From: Bog-756 sp036511155
Lineage (GTDB): Bacteria > Actinomycetota > Acidimicrobiia > Acidimicrobiales > RAAP-2
Assembly: GCA_036511155.1 (NCBI GenBank)
Contig: DATCCR010000048.1
Span: 1 to 11,897 of the forward strand
DNA: 11,897 nucleotides
Direction of reading: 5' to 3'
Positions 7,174 to 11,897 of this stretch are shown one piece after another. Position 1 is the stretch's first letter; every line of letters begins with the position of its first letter. The notes under the pieces were generated by a model. That model worked only from the letters and a program-made list of their open reading frames with translations. It did not search any database and was not told where the DNA came from. The position numbers and the translations under genes are program-made.

Positions 7174-8583
7174 TCAGCGCTTCTTGCCCTTCCCCTTGCC
7201 CTTGCGGGGGCGCGGGGGCGGGCGGTTTCCGGCGGGTCGGGTCGAGCCCTGCGAGGAGCGCGACGCCGTGCCGGTGCCGCCACCCCCCTTGCCGCCGTTC
7301 GTCGCGGTCGAGGGCGACCCCCCCGACGACTGCTTGGCCCCCTGGCCCGGGCGGATGACCCCCGAGTTGGCGCGGGCCTTGGACGAGCCTCGTCCGCTGC
7401 CGCCCGAGGAGCCGGCCATCGCCGCGGCCATGGCCGGGGTCAGGGCCGGTCCGCGGTCGCCGCCGCGGGACTCGATCCGTTGGCGGATGGTCACGTAGCG
7501 GGGCTCGCGCTCCTTCATCCACGCCAGCAGCGGCGAGGCGATGAAGATCGAGGAGTACGCACCGCTGGTGAGGCCGATGACCAGGGCCAGACCGAAGCTC
7601 TGGAGGGAGGTGGCGCCCAGGATCAGGGACCCGACGACCAGGATCGACAGCACGGGCACGATGGCGACCAGCGAGGTGTTGATCGACCGGGCCAGGGTCT
7701 GGTTCATCGAGAGGTTGACCATCTCGGAGTAGGTGATGCGTCCGGACGCGCCGAGGCCCTGCGCGTTGTCGCGGATCCGGTCGAACACCACGACGGTGTC
7801 GTAGAGCGAATAGCCGAGCACGGTCAGCACGGCCACCACGGTGTCCGGGGTCACCAGGAATTGGAAGACCGAGTAGATCCCGACGACGACCAGGATGTCG
7901 TGGAGCACGGCCACGATGGCGGCCACGGCCATCTTGAACTCGAAGCGCAGCGAGATGTACGCGGTCACCACGATGAAGAAGATGATCAGGGCCTGGATGG
8001 CCTTCTTGGTCACGTTCGACCCCCAGGTGGAACCCACCTGGTTCACGCTGACCGACTCCGGCGACACACCGGCCGCCTTGGCCAGGGCGTTGCGGACCTT
8101 CAGGAGGTTGCCCTGCTGCTGCTCGGAAGGCGCGGTGACCAGGTCGGCCGTCACCTCGATCTGCTTCTTGCCGTTCAGCTGGTTGGTCAGCTGGACCACG
8201 GTAGGCGAGGCCACGCCGGCCGACTTGGCGGCGGTGGTGGCCTGGGCGACGGTCAGGGTCTGGGACGAGACCAGCCAGGAGCTGCCGCCCTTGAAGTCGA
8301 TGCCCTCGTTGAGGCCCCGGGCGCCCAGCGAGATGACGCCCACGACGATGATGACGGCCGACACGCCGAACCACCACTTGCGGTTGCCGATGAAGTCGAA
8401 CGACGTCTGGCCCCGGTACAGCCGGAGGAAGACGTTCGGCCGCTTGGCCCCCGTGACCTCGGCCTCCTCGAGCTCGGCGGCGTACTCCAGCTCCTCCTCG
8501 AAGGACTCCTCGAGCTCGGCCGACAGGTCCTCGGTCGGCACCTCGTCGCCGCTCTGGCCGTCCACGTTGTCGTCCGGGCTCAT
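7174..8583 (-). CDS. secF: Protein translocase subunit SecF
   Basis: SecF is the partner of SecD in the membrane complex that helps SecYEG complete protein export using the proton gradient. The 469 residues contain an acidic N-terminal cytoplasmic stretch (about 12-43) and TM1 (about 70-88). The GIDFKGG motif (94-100) and an extracytoplasmic P1-type region (about 95-190) follow. Five more membrane segments lie at about 197-213, 219-241, 247-266, 303-325 and 330-355. The SecF signature GYSLYDTVVVFDRIRDN is at 257-273. The last 110 residues are a Gly/Ser/Lys/Arg-rich, strongly basic, low-complexity cytoplasmic tail ending KGKGKGKKR, much longer than in compact SecF proteins. Its ATG at 8583 overlaps the secD stop as ATGA, so the two are translationally coupled; a G-rich GGGGGTGG lies just upstream. 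Confidence 0.97.
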   Translation of the reverse strand: MSPDDNVDGQSGDEVPTEDLSAELEESFEEELEYAAELEEAEVTGAKRPNVFLRLYRGQTSFDFIGNRKWWFGVSAVIIVVGVISLGARGLNEGIDFKGGSSWLVSSQTLTVAQATTAAKSAGVASPTVVQLTNQLNGKKQIEVTADLVTAPSEQQQGNLLKVRNALAKAAGVSPESVSVNQVGSTWGSNVTKKAIQALIIFFIVVTAYISLRFEFKMAVAAIVAVLHDILVVVGIYSVFQFLVTPDTVVAVLTVLGYSLYDTVVVFDRIRDNAQGLGASGRITYSEMVNLSMNQTLARSINTSLVAIVPVLSILVVGSLILGATSLQSFGLALVIGLTSGAYSSIFIASPLLAWMKEREPRYVTIRQRIESRGGDRGPALTPAMAAAMAGSSGGSGRGSSKARANSGVIRPGQGAKQSSGGSPSTATNGGKGGGGTGTASRSSQGSTRPAGNRPPPRPRKGKGKGKKR

Positions 8584-10118
8584 GCGTCCACCCCCGAGTT
8601 GAGGCCCAGGCCGCTGGCCACGCCCATGCCCTTGGCCTCGGTGGCGGTGCGACTACGGCCGAGGAGGATGACGAACGGTCGGGTGAAGAAGTAGGTCACG
8701 GCCACGTCCAGCACGGTCGAGAGGCCGAGGAAGAGGGCGAAGCCCTGGACCGGACCGATGGAGAACTTGTACAGCACCACGGCGCCGAGCAGCGACACGA
8801 AGTCGGCGGCCAGCACGGTGCGGAAGGCGCTCTTGAACCCGCGGTCGACGCTGGTGCGCACGGTGCGGCCCGAGCGGGCCTCGTCCTTCAGCCGTTCGAA
8901 ATAGACGATGTACGAGTCGACGGTGATACCGATGGACACGATCAGGCCGATCACGCCCGCCAGGTCGATGGTGGTGTTGAAGGCCTGCCCCATCCAGGCG
9001 ATGATCGACCACAGCAGGGCGCCGGTCACGGCCAGGCCGGACACGACCACCAGGCCGAGCAGCCGGTAGTAGAAGATCGTGTAGATCATGACCAGCAACA
9101 GGCCGATGAGGCCGGAGATCAGGCCGGCCTGCAGCGACGACTTGCCCAGCGATGGGGACACGGTCTGGACGGTCTGCTGGTCCAGCTTTACCGGCAGGGC
9201 GCCGAAGTTGAGCTCGGTGGCCAGGGCCTTCGCCTGGGCCTCGCTGAAGCTCCCCGAGATCTGGACCGTGCCCTGGAACGACGTGAACGCCGCCTGGCTC
9301 GGGAGCGTGATGGGAGCCGAGATCACCTGGGCGTCGAGGTCGATGCCGATGATGGCGTGGAACTGCTGCTGGGCCAGGGCGTCCCACTCGGTGGCGCCGG
9401 TCGGGGTGAGGTTGAGGTTGACCGTCCACACGCCGGTGCTCGTGACCGAGGCGTTGGCCGACTTGATCTGGGCACCGGTCAGGCCGGCCGGGCCGAGCAC
9501 ATAGCGCGTCGTCCCCTGTCCGGGCAGGCCGGGCAGCAGGACGGTGGCGCCCTTCACGTCGGCTGCCGAGGTGGTCGACGGGTACGGGGGGAACTGGGCG
9601 TCAGGCTGGGGGTTCCCCGCGGCCTGGCCGGTGCCGGTGTTGACGGCCAGGTTGGCGGCGGTCAGCGCCGAAGCGGCCGAACACTGCGGCAGGGCCCCGG
9701 TGGCCGGTGCCTGGCCCTTGGCGACCTGGTGCGGCGCGGCGTAGCAGAGGGCGGGCCGGAAGAAGAGCTGGGCGGTCTTGCCCAACTGCGCCAGGATCTC
9801 CTGGGTGTTCTTCTGACCCGGGATGGAGGCCCCGATGAGCGCGCAGGTGTGCTTCCCGTCGGGGCACCTGGCGGAACCCTGGCTGGACACGGTGGCGCCG
9901 CTCGAGCCCGAGCCCACCCGTTCGTTCAGGATGGTGGTGATGGTGTCGAGTTCGGCCTGGGTCACCGGTGTGTGGCTCTCGTAGACGACCGACAGTCCGC
10001 CGGCGAGGTCGAGGCCGAGCTTGGGCGACCACCCGGCGGCGAGCGTGGCGCACAGCGACACCACGGCGATGATGACGACGGACATCAGGCTGATCCAGAG
10101 GGGGCGCTTGTCTTTCAT
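8580..10118 (-). CDS. secD: Protein translocase subunit SecD
   Basis: This 512-residue membrane protein works with SecF and YajC at SecYEG. TM1 (about 8-28) is followed by the SecD motif KLGLDLAGGLSVVYE (33-47). A large extracytoplasmic P1 region (about 48-325) contains a Pro/Gln/Ala-rich insert (about 130-185) and the conserved FGALPVKL segment. Five C-terminal membrane segments follow (about 330-350, 353-376, 386-405, 434-452, 455-478). VDSYIVYFERLKDE (400-413) holds Asp401, the counterpart of the proton-path Asp519 of E. coli SecD, in the actinobacterial wording of the motif. Four extracytoplasmic cysteines (85, 92, 125, 146) are unusual enough to note. The ATG at 10118 is five bases after the yajC stop, has no obvious Shine-Dalgarno, and is probably coupled to yajC. 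Confidence 0.97.
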   Translation of the reverse strand: MKDKRPLWISLMSVVIIAVVSLCATLAAGWSPKLGLDLAGGLSVVYESHTPVTQAELDTITTILNERVGSGSSGATVSSQGSARCPDGKHTCALIGASIPGQKNTQEILAQLGKTAQLFFRPALCYAAPHQVAKGQAPATGALPQCSAASALTAANLAVNTGTGQAAGNPQPDAQFPPYPSTTSAADVKGATVLLPGLPGQGTTRYVLGPAGLTGAQIKSANASVTSTGVWTVNLNLTPTGATEWDALAQQQFHAIIGIDLDAQVISAPITLPSQAAFTSFQGTVQISGSFSEAQAKALATELNFGALPVKLDQQTVQTVSPSLGKSSLQAGLISGLIGLLLVMIYTIFYYRLLGLVVVSGLAVTGALLWSIIAWMGQAFNTTIDLAGVIGLIVSIGITVDSYIVYFERLKDEARSGRTVRTSVDRGFKSAFRTVLAADFVSLLGAVVLYKFSIGPVQGFALFLGLSTVLDVAVTYFFTRPFVILLGRSRTATEAKGMGVASGLGLNSGVDA

Positions 10119-10123
10119 GGCGT

Positions 10124-10669
10124 TCAGATGAGCGGGGGGCCGTCGGCCCCGGAGGCGTCGGTCCCGTCAGGATCGTCGGGGGGCGGCGGCATCGTGGGTC
10201 CCTTGGGGTCCGCCGTCCCCTTCGACTTGGACGTCGTCCCCTTCGCCGGGTGGTCGTCGGCGGCATCCGGCATCGTCGGCGGGGCGGCCGGCGGCTCGGG
10301 CTCGTGCTCCTCGTCGGCCGAACCGTCCACGACATCGGTCGGGGGCTGGGCGGGCTCGAGCTTGCGCAGGATGTAGGGGCGCAGCACCACGAACGAGGCG
10401 CCCACGCTGGTCTCCAGGGTCACCCGGTCGTCGGTGATGTCGAGCACCCGGCCGACGATGCCGCCGGCGGTCACGACCTCGTCGCCCACCTCGAACGAGT
10501 TGCCCACCTCACGGGCCGCCTTCTGCTTCTTCTGCTGTGGCCGGTAGATCAGGAAGTAGAAGGCGCCGCTAATGACGGCGAAGATGAGGATCGACGGGTT
10601 GAACCCGCTCTTGGCGGGCTGGGTGGCGGCGTCGATGAACGGTCCGATCACCGCGGAGGCAGCCGTCAT
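10124..10669 (-). CDS. yajC: Preprotein translocase subunit YajC, with a long acidic C-terminal tail
   Basis: YajC is a small single-span protein associated with SecDF. Counting from the ATG at 10669 (181 residues), the membrane segment is about 26-42 (ILIFAVISGAFYFLIYR) followed at once by the family signature YRPQQKKQK. The soluble core comes next: SFEVGDEVVTAGGIVGRV (58-75), then DRVTLETSVGASFVVLRPYILRKL (81-104). Typical YajC proteins end near here. This one continues for about 77 residues of Pro/Asp/Glu-rich, probably disordered sequence in the cytoplasm. A GTG three codons earlier (10678) is an alternative start. Neither start has a Shine-Dalgarno, because the upstream minus strand is a C/T-rich run; I favour ATG by codon preference only. 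The gene opens the yajC-secD-secF unit. Confidence 0.93.
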   Translation of the reverse strand: MTAASAVIGPFIDAATQPAKSGFNPSILIFAVISGAFYFLIYRPQQKKQKAAREVGNSFEVGDEVVTAGGIVGRVLDITDDRVTLETSVGASFVVLRPYILRKLEPAQPPTDVVDGSADEEHEPEPPAAPPTMPDAADDHPAKGTTSKSKGTADPKGPTMPPPPDDPDGTDASGADGPPLI

Positions 10670-10710
10670 CGTGGGCACGGGGAGAGGGAGAGGGTGGTCA
10701 CAGCGCCCCG

Positions 10711-10739
10711 ACTGTAGCCCAGGGGCGTCGGCGCGTCGG
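10711..10739 (-). promoter_or_regulatory. Weak candidate promoter ahead of yajC
   Basis: Minus-strand TACAGT (10711-10716) matches TANNNT. CCGACG (10734-10739), which shares GAC with TTGACA, lies at a 17-base spacer. Initiation would give a leader of about 35 bases. The 102-base gap between tgt and yajC also holds an imperfect GC hairpin (10722-10749: GGGG/CCCC and CGTC/GACG with a 2-base bulge). In such GC-rich DNA both could be chance. Confidence 0.22.
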
Positions 10740-10771
10740 GACGGACCCCGCCCGCCGCACTCCGGGCCGGA

Positions 10772-11887
10772 TCAGCGGTCCCAGGTCTCGCGCGTGGCGG
10801 CCACCAGGGCGTCGAGGGAGCCTGCGGTGATGGCCGCCCGGGCCTCGTCCATCAGACCGAGCACGTAGGTGAGGTTATGGATGCTGCACAGCCGCCAGGC
10901 GGTCGACTCCCCCACGGTCAGCAGGTGGCGGAGGTAGCCACGCGACCAACGGGCGCACGTCGGGCACGGGCAGGCGGCATCCAGCGGCCCGTCGTCACGG
11001 GTGTGGACGGCGTTGCGCAGATTGAGGCGGCCCGTCGTGGTCCAGATGGAGCCGTGGCGGGCCGCCCGGGTCGGGGCCACGCAGTCGAACTGGTCGACCC
11101 CGAGGGCCACCGACTCCACCATGCCCACCGGGTCCCCCACCCCCATCAGGTAGCGGGGTCGGTCGGCCGGCAGCAGCGGGACGGTGACGGCCAGGGCATC
11201 CAACATCTCCTGGCGCGACTCCCCCACCGACAGCCCGCCGATCCCGTACCCGTCGAACCCGAGCGCCACCGTGCGCTCGGCACTCTCGGCCCGTAGGCCG
11301 GGATCGGTGCCGCCCTGGACGATGCCGAACAGGGCCTGTCCCTCGGGACGGGCCCCGACCCGGTCGTGGTGGGCGCGGGCCCGGGCGGCCCAGTCGGCCG
11401 TGCGGTCGACGGCTACCCGAAGGACCTCGTGGGTGGCCGGCAGGGAGGCGCACACGTCGAGCACCATCTGGATATCGGCCCCGAGCAGCCCCTGGACCTC
11501 GACGGCGGTCTCCGGGGTGAGCCGGGTGGCGGCTCCGTCGTACACCGAGGCGAAGGTCACCCCGTCGTCGTCGACCCTGGGCCGGAGCGAGTGGACCTGG
11601 AACCCGCCCGAGTCGGTGAGGGTGTGCCCGCCCCACCCGGTGAAGCGGTGGAGTCCGCCCAGTCGGGCCACCACCTCGGCGCCGGGCCGCAGCATCAGGT
11701 GGTACGTGTTGGCCAGCACCACTTCGGCCCCGAGCGCCTCGAGGTCGGCACTGTCCAGGCTCTTGACCACCCCCCGGGTACCCACCGGCATGAAGGCCGG
11801 GGTCCGGTACGAGCCCCTCGGGGTCACCACCCGCCCGGTCCGGGCCGAGCCGTCCGTGGCGTCGATCTCGACCAGCAGTGGATTCAT
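10772..11887 (-). CDS. tgt: tRNA-guanine(34) transglycosylase (bacterial Tgt)
   Basis: Tgt swaps G34 for preQ1 in GUN-anticodon tRNAs (Asp, Asn, His, Tyr), the entry step to queuosine in the tRNA. At 371 residues it is of normal length. It shows VLANTYHLMLRPG (57-69) and TDSGGFQ (91-97) with Asp92 as general base. DVC (144-146) includes the substrate-binding Asp and Cys. FGIVQGG (187-193), GIGGLSVGE (215-223) and FDCVAPTR (267-274, nucleophile Asp268) follow. The zinc ligands are Cys306, Cys308 and Cys311 in CPCPTC, plus His337 in SIHNLTY. Val221 and Glu223 correspond to bacterial preQ1-pocket residues. The ATG at 11887 lies ten bases from the window edge, so an earlier start cannot be excluded, though this N-terminus fits the family. 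It is 102 bases upstream of yajC, as in the queA-tgt-yajC-secDF order of many bacteria. Confidence 0.96.
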   Translation of the reverse strand: MNPLLVEIDATDGSARTGRVVTPRGSYRTPAFMPVGTRGVVKSLDSADLEALGAEVVLANTYHLMLRPGAEVVARLGGLHRFTGWGGHTLTDSGGFQVHSLRPRVDDDGVTFASVYDGAATRLTPETAVEVQGLLGADIQMVLDVCASLPATHEVLRVAVDRTADWAARARAHHDRVGARPEGQALFGIVQGGTDPGLRAESAERTVALGFDGYGIGGLSVGESRQEMLDALAVTVPLLPADRPRYLMGVGDPVGMVESVALGVDQFDCVAPTRAARHGSIWTTTGRLNLRNAVHTRDDGPLDAACPCPTCARWSRGYLRHLLTVGESTAWRLCSIHNLTYVLGLMDEARAAITAGSLDALVAATRETWDR

Positions 11888-11897
11888 CCGGATCCAC

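Noticed and set aside
7181..7215. Repeated CCCTT/GCCCTT units on the plus strand as a tandem repeat element
   Set aside because: They encode the KGKGKGKK end of SecF in frame, so the repeat follows from the protein's low complexity.
3882..7358. A plus-strand open frame of 1158 codons opposite hisS and rel
   Set aside because: It lies wholly antisense to two unmistakable genes. Its product is a Val/Gly/Leu/Asp/His-rich string without recognisable motifs, as expected when stop codons are rare at high GC. No plausible start signal was seen.
10679..10694. 16-base purine run (GGGGAGAGGGAGAGGG) upstream of yajC as a structural DNA element
   Set aside because: It is short, and no mirror symmetry or related copy was noticed. 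It does explain the lack of a Shine-Dalgarno for yajC.
10722..10749. Imperfect GC hairpin after tgt as an intrinsic terminator
   Set aside because: The stem is only eight pairs with a 2-base bulge and has no T-run, so it is not distinguishable from chance at this GC content. It is mentioned only in the yajC promoter entry.

Overview
The window is about 70% GC and carries genes on the minus strand only, packed with gaps of 5-93 bases, one 4-base overlap and frequent GTG starts. This suggests a high-GC actinobacterium. The gene order and protein style (Rel with an RFKD motif, SecD with a VDSYIVYFERLKDE motif, a tgt-yajC junction) fit an Acidimicrobiia-like lineage. That placement is inferred from memory of gene order, not from a search.

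In transcription order, from high to low coordinates, the genes are tgt (tRNA-guanine transglycosylase), yajC, secD, secF (Sec translocase accessory complex), a bifunctional rel (ppGpp synthetase/hydrolase), hisS, aspS (His- and Asp-tRNA synthetases), rarA (replication-associated AAA+ ATPase), and the first 45 codons of an exported protein that runs off the left edge. No stretch longer than 300 bases lacks a gene. The only gaps of note are 10670-10771 (tgt/yajC) and 7098-7173 (secF/rel). Both carry candidate promoter or hairpin elements. I see no tRNA, rRNA, insertion sequence, CRISPR or phage genes.

Functionally there are two blocks. The upper block is protein export: YajC, SecD and SecF form the membrane complex that uses the proton gradient to help SecYEG finish translocation. 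The lower block is tRNA charging, sensing of uncharged tRNA, and genome maintenance. Tgt at the top of the cluster modifies G34 of the GUN-anticodon tRNAs (Asp, Asn, His, Tyr). HisRS charges one of these. AspRS carries the His/Gly pair associated with non-discriminating enzymes, so it probably charges both tRNA-Asp and tRNA-Asn, which would require GatCAB elsewhere in the genome.

This is a conserved housekeeping region, and I found no clearly new system. The points most worth a second look are a strong 12-bp hairpin with a nested palindrome and a leaderless-type promoter just before rel, a lysine-rich insertion inside Rel, the non-discriminating AspRS signature, a four-cysteine cluster in HisRS, paired cysteines in SecD, and long charged tails on YajC and SecF.
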